In this document: positions 1 to 8,477 of the stretch, in pieces
Layout: each line of letters starts with the position of its first letter
How positions within the stretch are numbered: position 1 is the first letter of the stretch
Assembly: GCF_024648825.1 (NCBI RefSeq)
Contig: NZ_JANBBE010000018.1
Span: forward strand, 1 to 64,000
Origin: Lentzea californiensis
GTDB taxonomy: Bacteria; Actinomycetota; Actinomycetes; Mycobacteriales; Pseudonocardiaceae
DNA length: 64,000 nt
Reading direction: 5' to 3'
Notes under the pieces: model-generated
What the model was told of the DNA's origin: nothing
Seen by the model: the letters and a program-made list of their open reading frames with translations, nothing else
Databases searched by the model: none
Program-made: the position numbers and the translations under genes

Positions 1-299
1 ACTACGGCAAGGCCTTCGAACGCGACCTGGCCGAGGCAGGGATCGAGTTGCTGCGACCGGCTCGCAAGGGCGAGCCCGAGCGGCCTGGCGCACGGTTGTT
101 CAAGCCACTGCGCCAGACCATCGAGTCGATCAACCAGACCTTCAAAGGACAGCTCGACCTGGAGCAGCACGGCGGACGCACTCCAGCCGGAGTCATAGTC
201 CGTGTCCTGCAACGGGTTCTGGCGCTGACCACCGCGATCTGGCACAACGACAAGACCGGGCAGCCAGTCATGCGGTCATTGACCGCCTACGACCACTGA
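1..299 (+). mobile_element. IS982-type transposase, C-terminal part (cut by left edge)
   Basis: The frame is open from base 3 to the TGA at 297-299 and gives about 98 residues with no start inside the window. It carries the end of a DDE transposase: a basic LLRPARKGEPE stretch, the LRQTIES segment whose Glu is probably the last catalytic acid, then GQLDLEQHGGRT and a terminal SLTAYDH. These are typical of IS982-family transposases in actinomycetes. The rest of the element lies to the left. The family assignment rests on recalled resemblance; that it is a transposase end is fairly secure. Confidence 0.8.
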
Positions 300-339
300 C
301 CCCTTGGAATCAGTCATCTAGAGGCACCGGACCACCTCT

Positions 340-387
340 GACACGGGTGACACCCCGGCGAAGAGCATGCCGGGTGTCACCCGTGTC
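340..387. terminator. Long hairpin between transposase and acyl-CoA dehydrogenase gene
   Basis: GACACGGGTGACACCC at 340-355 pairs with GGGTGTCACCCGTGTC at 372-387, and an inner CGGC/GCCG extends the stem apart from one extra C. There is no T run, which is usual for actinobacterial hairpin terminators. It lies just past the stop of the minus-strand operon and can serve both strands. Confidence 0.6.
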
Positions 388-435
388 ATCGAGCTTCGCC
401 AGCACGTCGGCCGGTCTGGCGTGCTCTCCCTGCGT

Positions 436-1647
436 CTACACGTACTTCTTGAGTTCCCTCTTGGCCAGCGACATGCGGTGGACCTCGTCGGGGCCGTCGG
501 CCAGGCGCAGGGTGCGGGTGGCGGCCCACAGTTCCGCGAGCGGGAAGTCCTGGCTGACGCCGGCGCCGCCGTGGGCCTGGATGGCCTTGTCGAGGACCCA
601 TTCGGTCATCGACGGGGTGCCGATCTTGATGGCCTGGATCTCGGTGTGGGCGCCCTTGTTGCCGACGGTGTCCATCAGCCACGCGGTCTTGAGCACGAGC
701 AGGCGGGCCTGTTCGATGCGGACGCGGGACTCGGCGATCCACTCGTGCACGACGCCCTGGGCGGCGATGGGCTTGCCGAACGCGACACGCGACGAGGCGC
801 GGCGGCACATCAGTTCGAGGGCGCGTTCGGCCATGCCGATCAGGCGCATGCAGTGGTGGATGCGGCCGGGGCCCAGGCGGGCCTGGGCGATGGCGAAGCC
901 CTCGCCCTCACCGGCGATGAGGTGGGAGGCGGGGACGCGGACGTCGGTGAACTCGATCTCGGCGTGGCCGCCGTGGGCGTGGTCGCCGTAGCCGAAGACG
1001 TGCATCGCGCGCTTGACGGTGACGCCGGGGGTGTCGCGCGGGACGAGGATCATGGCCTGCTGGCGGTGGCGTTCGGCGTCGGGGTCGGTCTTGCCCATGA
1101 CGATGAAGATGGCGCAGTTGGGGTTCATCGCGCCGGAGGACCACCACTTGCGGCCGTTGATGACGTAGTCGTCGCCGTCGCGTTCGATGCGGGTGGCGAT
1201 GTTGGTGGCGTCGGAGGAGGCGACCTCGGGTTCGGTCATGCAGAACGCGGAGCGGATCTCGCCGTCGAGCAGGGGCTGCAGCCACTGCTTCTTCTGCTCG
1301 TCGGTGCCGAACATGGTGAGCACTTCCATGTTCCCGGTGTCGGGGGCGGCGCAGTTGAGGGCCTCGGGGGCGAGGTGCGGGCTGCGGCCGGTGATCTCGG
1401 CCAGCGGCGCGTACTGCAGGTTCGTCAGGCCCGCGCCGTGTTCGGCATCCGGGAGGAAGAGGTTCCACAGGCCCTGGCGGCGTGCCTCGGCCTTGAGCTC
1501 TTCGAGGATCGGCTGGCGTTCCCACGGGTCGGAGGCGTCGTGCAGCTGCTGTTCGAGGACCGCTTCGGCCGGGTAGACGTGGGAGTCCATGAACGCGAGG
1601 AGCTTGGTGCGCAGTTCCTCGGTCTTGGCGTCGTAGGCGAAGTCCAT
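436..1647 (-). CDS. Acyl-CoA dehydrogenase (ACAD10/ACAD11-like)
   Basis: 403 residues, full length for the family. FAD enzyme for alpha,beta-dehydrogenation of acyl-CoA esters. Visible landmarks are CMTEPEVASSDATN (FAD/substrate region, about residues 138-151), INGRKWWSSGA, RVAFGKPI and the C-terminal HGGAGVSQDFPLAELW. The start ATG overlaps the stop of the upstream kinase gene by one base (TAATG), so translation is coupled. The neighbours, an APH-fold kinase and a HAD phosphatase-like protein, are the other two domains of animal ACAD10, which acts on 4-hydroxyacyl-CoA through a phosphorylated intermediate; an analogous role here is inferred from that context. Confidence 0.9.
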   Translation of the reverse strand: MDFAYDAKTEELRTKLLAFMDSHVYPAEAVLEQQLHDASDPWERQPILEELKAEARRQGLWNLFLPDAEHGAGLTNLQYAPLAEITGRSPHLAPEALNCAAPDTGNMEVLTMFGTDEQKKQWLQPLLDGEIRSAFCMTEPEVASSDATNIATRIERDGDDYVINGRKWWSSGAMNPNCAIFIVMGKTDPDAERHRQQAMILVPRDTPGVTVKRAMHVFGYGDHAHGGHAEIEFTDVRVPASHLIAGEGEGFAIAQARLGPGRIHHCMRLIGMAERALELMCRRASSRVAFGKPIAAQGVVHEWIAESRVRIEQARLLVLKTAWLMDTVGNKGAHTEIQAIKIGTPSMTEWVLDKAIQAHGGAGVSQDFPLAELWAATRTLRLADGPDEVHRMSLAKRELKKYV

Positions 1648-2651
1648 TAGAGCTCCTTGTGGGCGGCGGCGAGTCCCTGCCGCACGAGGGGAACGGTGAA
1701 CGCGCCGAGCTTTTCGAAGCCGGCGCCGACGGTCTTGCCACTGGCGAAGCGGAAGTGGATGCCTTCGACGATGACGGCGAGCTTGAAGTAGCCGAAGGCG
1801 ATGTACCAGCCCAGGCCGGAGGTGTCGGTGCCGGTGCGGGCGGTGTAGCGGGCGACGAGCTCGTCGGCGCTGAGGAACCCGGGCAGGGACGGGACGCTGC
1901 CGGTGATGGGGTCGTTGTCGACGCCCAGGCCGGCCCAGTAGACGTAGAGCAGGCCGAGGTCGGCCAGCGGGTCGCCCAGGGTGGCCATCTCCCAGTCCAG
2001 GACGGCGCTGATGGCGAGCGGGTCCTGGGTGACCAGGGCGTTGTCGAGGCGGTAGTCGCCGTGGATGATCGCGGCGCGCGGGGAGTCCGGGACGGTGGCG
2101 GCGAGCGTGTCGCGCAGTTCGTCGATGCCGGGCAGCTCACGGCTGCGGGAGGCGTCGAGCTGTTTGCCCCACCGCTTGACCTGCCGTGCCATGAACCCCT
2201 CCGGGCGGCCGAAGTCCTGCAGGCCGACGGAGGCGGGGTCCACGGAGTGCAGGTCGGCGAGCACGTCGACGAGGCGTTCGGACAGGGTGCGGGCGTCCTC
2301 AGGGGTGAGCCACGGGCACTGGCCGCGTTCGCGCAGGGCGGCGCCGGGCATCTCCTGCATGAGGTAGAAGGGCGCGCCGATGACGGAGGTGTCCTCGACG
2401 AGCTGGTGGGCGGCGGGCACGGGCACGGTGGTGTCGGCGAGCGCGGAGATGACGCGGAACTCGCGGGCCATGTCGTGGGCGGTGGCCAGGACGTGGCCCA
2501 GGGGCGGGCGGCGCAGCACCCAGGTCCGGGTGCCGTCGCTGACGCGGTAGGTGAGGTTGGAGCGGCCTCCGCGGAACAGCTCGCCGGTGAGCGGGCCCGT
2601 GCCCAGGTGTGCGGCCAGTGCCTGCAGGTCGAGGCCGGGAAGGTCGGTCAC
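1647..2651 (-). CDS. APH-fold phosphotransferase (ACAD10/11 kinase-domain homologue)
   Basis: 334 residues, aminoglycoside-phosphotransferase fold. The catalytic loop HGDYRLDN (about residues 196-203) and the metal-binding DWEMATLGDP (about 218-227) are intact, as is the N-terminal LTYRVSDG nucleotide loop. Start is GTG at 2651, overlapping the stop of the HAD gene by four bases (GTGA). In animals this domain is fused to the acyl-CoA dehydrogenase of ACAD11 and phosphorylates the 4-hydroxyl of hydroxyacyl-CoA. The same role is plausible here; antibiotic resistance is unlikely given the operon. Confidence 0.88.
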   Translation of the reverse strand: MTDLPGLDLQALAAHLGTGPLTGELFRGGRSNLTYRVSDGTRTWVLRRPPLGHVLATAHDMAREFRVISALADTTVPVPAAHQLVEDTSVIGAPFYLMQEMPGAALRERGQCPWLTPEDARTLSERLVDVLADLHSVDPASVGLQDFGRPEGFMARQVKRWGKQLDASRSRELPGIDELRDTLAATVPDSPRAAIIHGDYRLDNALVTQDPLAISAVLDWEMATLGDPLADLGLLYVYWAGLGVDNDPITGSVPSLPGFLSADELVARYTARTGTDTSGLGWYIAFGYFKLAVIVEGIHFRFASGKTVGAGFEKLGAFTVPLVRQGLAAAHKEL

Positions 2652-3307
2652 AGGTTCACTCCGAGGGTGGCGAGGTGGGCGCGGGTGCTCTCCGCACTGG
2701 TGTGGCGGAAGGCGTGCATGCCGACGGACTGGGCGGCTTCGACGTTGACGGGTGCGTCGTCGAAGAACACCGAGCGCGCGGCGGGGACGCCGACCTGCTC
2801 GAGGGTGTGCAGGTAGATGCGCTCGTCGGGTTTGCGCAAGCCCACCCGGCCGCTGATCACGACGGTGTCGAACAGCTCGAGCAGCAGGTCCTTCGGGTAG
2901 CCCTCGCCCCAGCTGTTGGACAGCAGCGCGGTGTGCAGGCCGGCGGCGCGGGCCTTGCGGACGAGCTCGACCATCGCCGGGTCCGGGGTGGCGCCGCCGA
3001 ACATGCGCCCCAGCAGCCCGTTCTCGTCGATGCCCGCGCCGCTGGTGGTGATCAGCTCGGCGGCGAGCAGCCGTTCGAACTCCGGCACGGTCAGCTCGCC
3101 GGTCTCCAAGCGGAACACGGGGTTGTCCGGGAGCGCGTCGCGGCCCAGCCAGTCGCGCATGATGCGGCCGTAGACCTCGCGGTCGATGGTCTCGGCGTGC
3201 AGCCAGGCGCCGACGAACTCGGGCACGGAGACGGTCAGGACGCCGCCCCAGTCGAAGATCAGCGCGTCGACGAGGGGCTGCGGCCCGGGAAGCGTTGTGT
3301 CACCCAC
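2648..3307 (-). CDS. HAD-superfamily hydrolase, soluble-epoxide-hydrolase N-domain type
   Basis: 219 residues from the GTG at 3307. HAD motif I reads FDWGGVL (nucleophile Asp present, the usual second Asp replaced by Gly), motif II is LLSNSWG, motif III lies in GLRKPDERIY and motif IV is FFDDAPVN. The DWGG form is typical of the HAD domain of ACAD10-like systems. The frame can be read further upstream to a TTG at 3343, but that would run through the operator at 3319-3334, so the later GTG is preferred. First gene of the HAD-kinase-dehydrogenase operon. Its substrate is unknown; a dephosphorylation step in the same pathway is inferred. Confidence 0.85.
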   Translation of the reverse strand: MGDTTLPGPQPLVDALIFDWGGVLTVSVPEFVGAWLHAETIDREVYGRIMRDWLGRDALPDNPVFRLETGELTVPEFERLLAAELITTSGAGIDENGLLGRMFGGATPDPAMVELVRKARAAGLHTALLSNSWGEGYPKDLLLELFDTVVISGRVGLRKPDERIYLHTLEQVGVPAARSVFFDDAPVNVEAAQSVGMHAFRHTSAESTRAHLATLGVNL

Positions 3308-3318
3308 GACACGGAGGG

Positions 3319-3334
3319 TACCGACCGGTCGGTA
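3319..3334. promoter_or_regulatory. Perfect 16-bp palindrome, TetR-type operator candidate
   Basis: TACCGACCGGTCGGTA is its own reverse complement. It lies just upstream of the HAD-kinase-dehydrogenase operon and in the divergent gap to the carboxylesterase gene, so it could control both. The ACCGACCGGTCGGT form is common for TetR-family regulators of acyl-CoA genes. No TetR gene lies beside it in the window. Confidence 0.6.
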
Positions 3335-3447
3335 TGTGGGCAACCGGTGACGCCCTGTCCCTCCTTCAACGTATCCGGGAACTGGTCTTTGCGGGGGTGT
3401 CCGGGCACTTCGGACCTCGATACGTTCGAGTTCGAAGGGGGAAACTC

Positions 3448-4947
3448 ATGCCGAAGATCGCAACGGTGGCACTGGCCGCCGCGATGACGCTCGCCGTCAT
3501 CACAACGCCCTCGGCCGCGGCCGGGGGCGACGCCCAGGTGGTGCGCACGGACAAAGGCGCCGTGCGCGGAACGGTGACCGAGCAGGTGCGGACGTTCGGG
3601 AACATCCCGTTCGCCGCCGCCCCGGTCGGTGAGAACCGGTGGCGCGACCCGCGGCCGGTGACGCCGTGGCAGGGCGTGCGGGACGCCACGGCACCCGCGC
3701 CGATGTGCGCGCAGGCAGCGGGGCTGGGCGCCCCGCCGTCGCTCACCGAGGACTGCCTCTACCTCAACGTCACCACCCCGGCCGGCCGCGCGCACCGGTC
3801 GCGGCCGGTGATGGTGTGGATCCACGGCGGGTCGTTCACCAGCGGTGGCGCGTCCATGTACGACGCGCGGTGGCTGGCGTCGCGCAACGACGCCGTGGTC
3901 GTCACGGTCAACTACCGGCTGGGCGTGTTCGGGTTCTTCGGCCATCCCGGCCTGCCCGGTTCGGGCACGTTCGGGCTCGCCGACCAGCAGGCGGCGCTGC
4001 AGTGGGTGCGGCGCAACGCGCGGGCGTTCGGCGGCGACGCCCGCAACGTCACGGTGTTCGGCGAGTCTGCGGGCGGGTTGAGCATCTGCGCCCAGCTCGC
4101 CTCACCGCGGGCGGCGGGGTTGTTCGCCAAGGCGATCATCCAGTCCGGGCCGTGCGGGGTCGACTCGCCCTCCTCCACCCGGCCGGGCACGTTCGAGCAC
4201 TTGTGGAAGCCGCGTGCCGAGGTGGAACGGCTCGGGGTGGGCACCGCCGGCTGCGCCGACCTCGCGTGCCTGCGGGCCCAGCCGGTGGAGAAGCTGCTGC
4301 CGGTGCACGACACGTTCTCCTCCCCCGCCTACGGCACGGCACTGCTGCCCGTGGACCCGGTCGTCGCGCAGCGCACCGGCCGCATGCACCGGGTGCCGGC
4401 GATGGTGGGCACGACGCACGACGAGATGACGTTGTTCGCACCGCTGGCCTTCCCGCAGCCCATCCCCGAGCAGGCCTACGGCACGACGCTGACCTCCCTG
4501 TTCGCCGCGAACGCGGAGAAGGTCGCGGCCCGGTACCCGGTCAACGGCAACGGCGACGCCCGCGACGAGATCGCCCGGCTGCTCACCGACAAGTCGTGGT
4601 CGTGCACCGCCCAGGTCACCCGCAGGGAACTGGACAGGCACACGCACGTGTCCGGGTACGAGTTCGCCGACCGCGACGTACCGATGTTCCTGCCCGGCAT
4701 GCCGCCGTTCCCCGGCGGCTACGGCGCGTTCCACGCCTCGGAGCTGCCGCTGCTGTTCGACTTCGGCGTACCGCTGACAGCCGCCCAGCGGGAGCTGTCG
4801 GACTACATGGTCACGGCGTGGGGGCGTTTCGCCCGCACCGGTGATCCGGGATGGCACGCCGAGGTGCAGTCGCTGGCCGCCGGGAAGATCGGCCCCGCCG
4901 ATTTCGCCCGTGACCACCAGTGCGGGTTCTGGTCGTCCATCCTGTAG
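3448..4947 (+). CDS. Secreted type-B carboxylesterase
   Basis: 499 residues, usual size for the family. A signal peptide is evident: short basic start, hydrophobic LAAAMTLAVITTP, then AAAGG. The esterase landmarks are FAAAPVGENRWRDP, the oxyanion motif IHGGSFTSGG (about residues 113-122) and the nucleophile elbow FGESAGG (about 202-208). The C-terminal part, containing FHASELPLLFD, holds the expected catalytic His area. The ATG at 3448 follows the ribosome site AAGGGGGAAA. It is followed after three bases by an MFS gene. Substrate unknown; an exported ester hydrolase is secure. Confidence 0.9.
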   Translation: MPKIATVALAAAMTLAVITTPSAAAGGDAQVVRTDKGAVRGTVTEQVRTFGNIPFAAAPVGENRWRDPRPVTPWQGVRDATAPAPMCAQAAGLGAPPSLTEDCLYLNVTTPAGRAHRSRPVMVWIHGGSFTSGGASMYDARWLASRNDAVVVTVNYRLGVFGFFGHPGLPGSGTFGLADQQAALQWVRRNARAFGGDARNVTVFGESAGGLSICAQLASPRAAGLFAKAIIQSGPCGVDSPSSTRPGTFEHLWKPRAEVERLGVGTAGCADLACLRAQPVEKLLPVHDTFSSPAYGTALLPVDPVVAQRTGRMHRVPAMVGTTHDEMTLFAPLAFPQPIPEQAYGTTLTSLFAANAEKVAARYPVNGNGDARDEIARLLTDKSWSCTAQVTRRELDRHTHVSGYEFADRDVPMFLPGMPPFPGGYGAFHASELPLLFDFGVPLTAAQRELSDYMVTAWGRFARTGDPGWHAEVQSLAAGKIGPADFARDHQCGFWSSIL

Positions 4948-4950
4948 CGC

Positions 4951-6150
4951 ATGCCCGGCTACCGCGACCTCGCCCGCGACCGCGAGTTCCGCGCCCTGGT
5001 GGTGGCGCACGTGGTGTCGGTGGCCGGAGACCAGTTCGCCAGGGTCGCGCTGACGGTGCACGTCTACGACCGCACCGCCAGCGCGAGCCTCACCGCCCTG
5101 ACCTACGCGCTGACGTTCCTGCCCGACCTGATCGGCGGGCCCCTGCTCTCCGGGCTCGCCGACCGGTTCGCCCGCAAAGAGGTCATGGTCGCCGCCGACC
5201 TCGTGCGCACGGCACTGCTGCTGCTCATGGCCATACCCGGACTGCCGCTGTGGGTACTCGCCGCCCTGCTGGTGCTCGTCCAGCTCGCGGGCGCACCCCA
5301 CGGCGCGGCACGCGCGGCGCTGCTGCCGCAGATCCTGCCCGACCAGCGCTACCCGATGGGCCAGGCCGTGCTCGGCACCCTCACCCAGGCCGCCCAGGTC
5401 GCCGGGTTCGTCGGAGGCGGCGCACTGGTCACGCTGCTCGGACCGGCACTGGTCCTCGTCGCCGACGCCACGACCTTCCTGCTCGCGGCCCTGCTCACCG
5501 GGGTGTTCCTGCTCGACCGACCCGCACCGAAAAGCCCGCACACGCGGGCCTGGCCCGCGGACCTCGTCGGCGGGGCACGACTGGTGTGGGGCGACCGGCG
5601 GCTGCGCGCGCTCGTCGCACTCGCCTGCGTCTCCGGCTTCTACATCACCGGCGAAGCACTCGCCGCGCCCTACTCGGCACAGATCGGCGCCGGACCCACC
5701 GGGGTCGGAGCGATCTTCGGCGCCTACGCCGCCGGCGCGACGGCCGGCATGCTGCTCGTCGCACGGCTCGACGAACGCCGCCAGCTGCGGCTCATGCCGT
5801 GGCTCGCGATCGCCGCCTGCGCGGTGCTCATCCCGGCCGCGCTGCGGCCGGGCCTGCTCGTCAGTGTCGGGTTGTTCGCGCTGTCCGGAGCGGCCAGTGC
5901 CTACCACCTGGTCGCGAACACGAGTTTCGTGCGCTCGGTTCCGGACTCCTCGCGCGGGCAGGCGTTCGGTCTCGCCGTCACGGCACTGCGGGTGTCCCAA
6001 GGCCTAGGGGTGGCCTTGGCGGGCGTGGCGGCGGAACGGATCGCGGTGCACCTGGTCATCGCCGCCGCCGGAGCACTGGGTGTGCTCGCGGCAGGCGGTG
6101 CGGCGGTCGTCTGGTGGGTCAGCGGGTCTCGCTCGAACGCCAGTCGTTAG
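4951..6150 (+). CDS. MFS transporter
   Basis: 399 residues with about twelve hydrophobic segments. The cytoplasmic loop motif after helix 2 is GLADRFARKEVM, and the N-terminal AHVVSVAGDQFARVAL is typical of the small actinobacterial drug-exporter-like MFS group. It begins three bases after the esterase stop, so the two are probably cotranscribed. Its last 32 bases overlap, on the other strand, the 34-codon repeat gene at 6119-6223. Substrate unknown. Confidence 0.88.
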   Translation: MPGYRDLARDREFRALVVAHVVSVAGDQFARVALTVHVYDRTASASLTALTYALTFLPDLIGGPLLSGLADRFARKEVMVAADLVRTALLLLMAIPGLPLWVLAALLVLVQLAGAPHGAARAALLPQILPDQRYPMGQAVLGTLTQAAQVAGFVGGGALVTLLGPALVLVADATTFLLAALLTGVFLLDRPAPKSPHTRAWPADLVGGARLVWGDRRLRALVALACVSGFYITGEALAAPYSAQIGAGPTGVGAIFGAYAAGATAGMLLVARLDERRQLRLMPWLAIAACAVLIPAALRPGLLVSVGLFALSGAASAYHLVANTSFVRSVPDSSRGQAFGLAVTALRVSQGLGVALAGVAAERIAVHLVIAAAGALGVLAAGGAAVVWWVSGSRSNASR

Positions 6151-6223
6151 GGCGCTGCCAGTCGTTGGGACGCTGCCAGTCGTTCGGGCGGACGGGACGC
6201 GGGGAGCCGGAACGAACGATCAT
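6119..6223 (-). CDS. 34-residue peptide with three RPNDWQ repeats (unrecognised small gene)
   Basis: ATG at 6223, preceded by a good ribosome site AAGGAG (complement of 6230-6235) six bases upstream, ending at TGA 6121-6119. The product has a short leader MIVRSGSPRPV, then RPNDWQ, RPNDWQ, RPNDWR, then SSETR. The three repeat units use different Arg and Pro codons (CGC/CGT/CGC and CCG/CCC/CCT) but give the same residues, which argues strongly for selection on this protein. The gene is convergent with and overlaps the end of the MFS gene. It could be the precursor of a modified peptide, a toxin or a small structural peptide; no modifying enzyme is adjacent. Function unknown. Confidence 0.7.
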   Translation of the reverse strand: MIVRSGSPRPVRPNDWQRPNDWQRPNDWRSSETR

Positions 6224-6360
6224 GACGATCTCCTTCGAACAAAAGGGGTGCGGAAAATCGTGAGTACTACTCAGGGTGAGGTCCCCCACATGGAGCCACG
6301 ACTTTGAGTTACCCGGTAGCTACAGTTGTTTCTTCCTGACGGTGGTGTGGGGGTGGCAGC

Positions 6361-7617
6361 GTGCCTTGGCTCGACCCGCGCCGATGGAGGTTATGGTCGC
6401 TTCCTCCGGTGGTGCTGGCCTACGTCGTGACGGTGGTCGTTCTGGCGTCCCTCGTCACGCTCGCCACCGCATGGCGTACCCCGGCCGAGGCCTTGACCTG
6501 GACCCCGTTCCTGCTGCTCGCCGGCGGTGCCGTGCTGCACCTGGAAGCGGCCCAGGGAATCGAGCGGATCCGCGAGATCTCCCGCGAGGGCTCGCCGCAC
6601 GCCCACATGCAGTCCGTGTGGCTGTTCGCGGGCGTGCTCGTACTACCGACGCCGCTGCTGGTCGCGCTGATCTGCATCAGCTACCTGCACGCGTGGCTTC
6701 GGGTCTACAAACGGCGGGCGGTCCTGTTCCGCAAGGTGTTCTCCGCGGCCACTGTCGTACTCGCATGCGCCGCGGCGCAACTCGTTCTCCGATTCTTCTC
6801 GAACCGGCCCCTTGACGTTGACGGTCCACTCGGGCTGCTCGCGCTCACCAGCGCCGGCCTCGTCTACTGGCTCGTCAACTACGCCCTCGTCGTCGGCGCC
6901 ATCATCATGACCAACCGCGACCAGCCCGCCCGCGCCGCCCTGGGCAACGCCTCCGACCAGCTGATCATCCTCGCCTCCATCGGACTGGGCTCCGTGCTCG
7001 CGATCATGATGACCAGCCGCCCCTGGCTCACCCCGCTGCTGCTGCTCACCGTCCTGGCCCTGCACATGGGCCTGCTGCTGCCCCAGTTCCGCGTCGCCGC
7101 CCGCACCGACTCCAAGACCGGCCTCGTCGACGCCACCTTCTGGCACGACGTCGCCGGCCGCGAGATCGAACGCGCCCGCCGCCTGCAGTCCACAGTGGGC
7201 GTGCTGATCCTCGACCTCGACCACTTCAAACAGATCAACGACACCTACGGCCACCTCGCCGGCGACAGAGTCCTGCGCGCCGTCGCCGACGCCCTCAAAC
7301 ACTCCGTGCGCTCCTACGACCTCGTCGGCAGGTTCGGCGGCGAGGAGTTCGCGGTCCTGCTGCCCGGCGTGAGCACCGAAGAAGTCCGCGCCACCGCAGA
7401 ACGCATCCGCTTCGAGATCGCGAGCCTGCACATCGTCGCGCTCGACCGCCTCGGCGAAAGCCAGGTCGTCGCCGGACTCACCGCCTCCGTGGGCGCCGCC
7501 GTGTTCCCCGACAGCGCCACCGACCTGTCCCCGCTGCTCCTCGCCGCGGACGAAGCCCTCTACCAGGCCAAGAACAACGGCCGCGACCGCGTCGCCACCG
7601 CAGCCTCCGCCCGCTGA
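6361..7617 (+). CDS. Membrane diguanylate cyclase (GGDEF)
   Basis: 418 residues from a GTG at 6361. The first roughly 240 residues hold about eight hydrophobic segments forming a membrane sensor module. A GGDEF domain follows (about 255-415), with LDLDHFKQINDTYGH (metal and nucleotide binding) and the active-site loop RFGGEEF intact, so it should make c-di-GMP. No EAL domain. It converges with the hydrolase gene at 7625 after seven bases. A second c-di-GMP protein lies 2 kb further on. Confidence 0.9.
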   Translation: MPWLDPRRWRLWSLPPVVLAYVVTVVVLASLVTLATAWRTPAEALTWTPFLLLAGGAVLHLEAAQGIERIREISREGSPHAHMQSVWLFAGVLVLPTPLLVALICISYLHAWLRVYKRRAVLFRKVFSAATVVLACAAAQLVLRFFSNRPLDVDGPLGLLALTSAGLVYWLVNYALVVGAIIMTNRDQPARAALGNASDQLIILASIGLGSVLAIMMTSRPWLTPLLLLTVLALHMGLLLPQFRVAARTDSKTGLVDATFWHDVAGREIERARRLQSTVGVLILDLDHFKQINDTYGHLAGDRVLRAVADALKHSVRSYDLVGRFGGEEFAVLLPGVSTEEVRATAERIRFEIASLHIVALDRLGESQVVAGLTASVGAAVFPDSATDLSPLLLAADEALYQAKNNGRDRVATAASAR

Positions 7618-7624
7618 CCCCCCG

Positions 7625-8467
7625 TCACGCCCCCAGGAACGCCGCGACCTGCGCCGACACCCGCAGCGGGTCCTCCACCCACGGGTAGTGCCCCACACCC
7701 TCGTGCACGTACACCGTCACGTCCGAGAACAGCTCCGCCAGCTGCACACACCGCCGCACCGGCGAGATCGGGTCCTCAGAACACGCGTACACCAGCACCG
7801 GATTACCGAAGTCCGCCAGCGCCCGCCGCAACACCCCCGGCACGAACGCCCCCTCGGCGTTGTAACCCAGCGCCACCTCGTACTTCCACTGACCCAGCTC
7901 CGCGTCCGCGTGCTGCTGCGCCCGCTCATCCCACCGCGCGTACAGCAACGGCGACGCCGCCACCCGGTTCTGCACCGAATCGTCCCCCGCCGCGTTGCGC
8001 GCCAGCGCCGCCGTCGCCCCCTCGAACCACGGCCGATCCGCCCGCGCCGCCAGGAACACGTCCCAGTCGCTCTGCTCCGGCGACAACCCCACACTGCGCA
8101 ACGCCGGCGTCAGCAACACCAGCTTCCCCACCCGGCCGGGGAAGTCCGCGGCATACCCCATCGCGATCCCCGCACCGGCGGAATGCCCCAGCACGTCCAC
8201 CACGTCCAGCCCCAGATGCCGGCGCAACATCTCCACGTCCCGCACCAGCATGTCCCGCCGGTACGTGAACGGATCCACCGGCTCGTCCGAGGACCCCGTC
8301 CCCCGGTTGTCCAGCACGACCAGCCGCCGCGACGCGTCCAGACCGCCCAGCGTCTCCAAGTACTCCGAAGCCCTCCCGGGACCACCCGCGAGAACCACCA
8401 GCGCAGCCCCCTCACCCATCTCCCGATAAGCGAGTTCCGTGCCGTCGAACGAGGTGAAGCGTGCCAT
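7625..8467 (-). CDS. Alpha/beta hydrolase
   Basis: 280 residues from the ATG at 8467. The oxyanion region is LAGGPGRASEYL, the strand after it reads LVVLDNRGTGSSDEP, the nucleophile elbow is LGHSAGAG (Ser), and the catalytic acid and His are likely in YACSEDPISPV and GVGHYPW. The pattern is proline-iminopeptidase-like, but the substrate is unknown. The start codon shares the CATG at 8465-8468 with a possible start of the opposite-strand PPOX gene. Confidence 0.87.
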   Translation of the reverse strand: MARFTSFDGTELAYREMGEGAALVVLAGGPGRASEYLETLGGLDASRRLVVLDNRGTGSSDEPVDPFTYRRDMLVRDVEMLRRHLGLDVVDVLGHSAGAGIAMGYAADFPGRVGKLVLLTPALRSVGLSPEQSDWDVFLAARADRPWFEGATAALARNAAGDDSVQNRVAASPLLYARWDERAQQHADAELGQWKYEVALGYNAEGAFVPGVLRRALADFGNPVLVYACSEDPISPVRRCVQLAELFSDVTVYVHEGVGHYPWVEDPLRVSAQVAAFLGA

Positions 8468-8477
8468 GCTGCACATC

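Noticed and set aside
1647..2651. Aminoglycoside resistance kinase
   Set aside because: The fold matches, but the gene is coupled to an acyl-CoA dehydrogenase and a HAD gene as in ACAD10, not to a resistance context.
4102..6000. Minus-strand frame of about 630 codons
   Set aside because: Antisense to the carboxylesterase and MFS genes, with low-complexity composition and no start context.
6260..6307. 15-codon plus-strand ORF (GTG 6260) before the diguanylate cyclase gene
   Set aside because: No ribosome site and no repeats or codon signal; too short to support.
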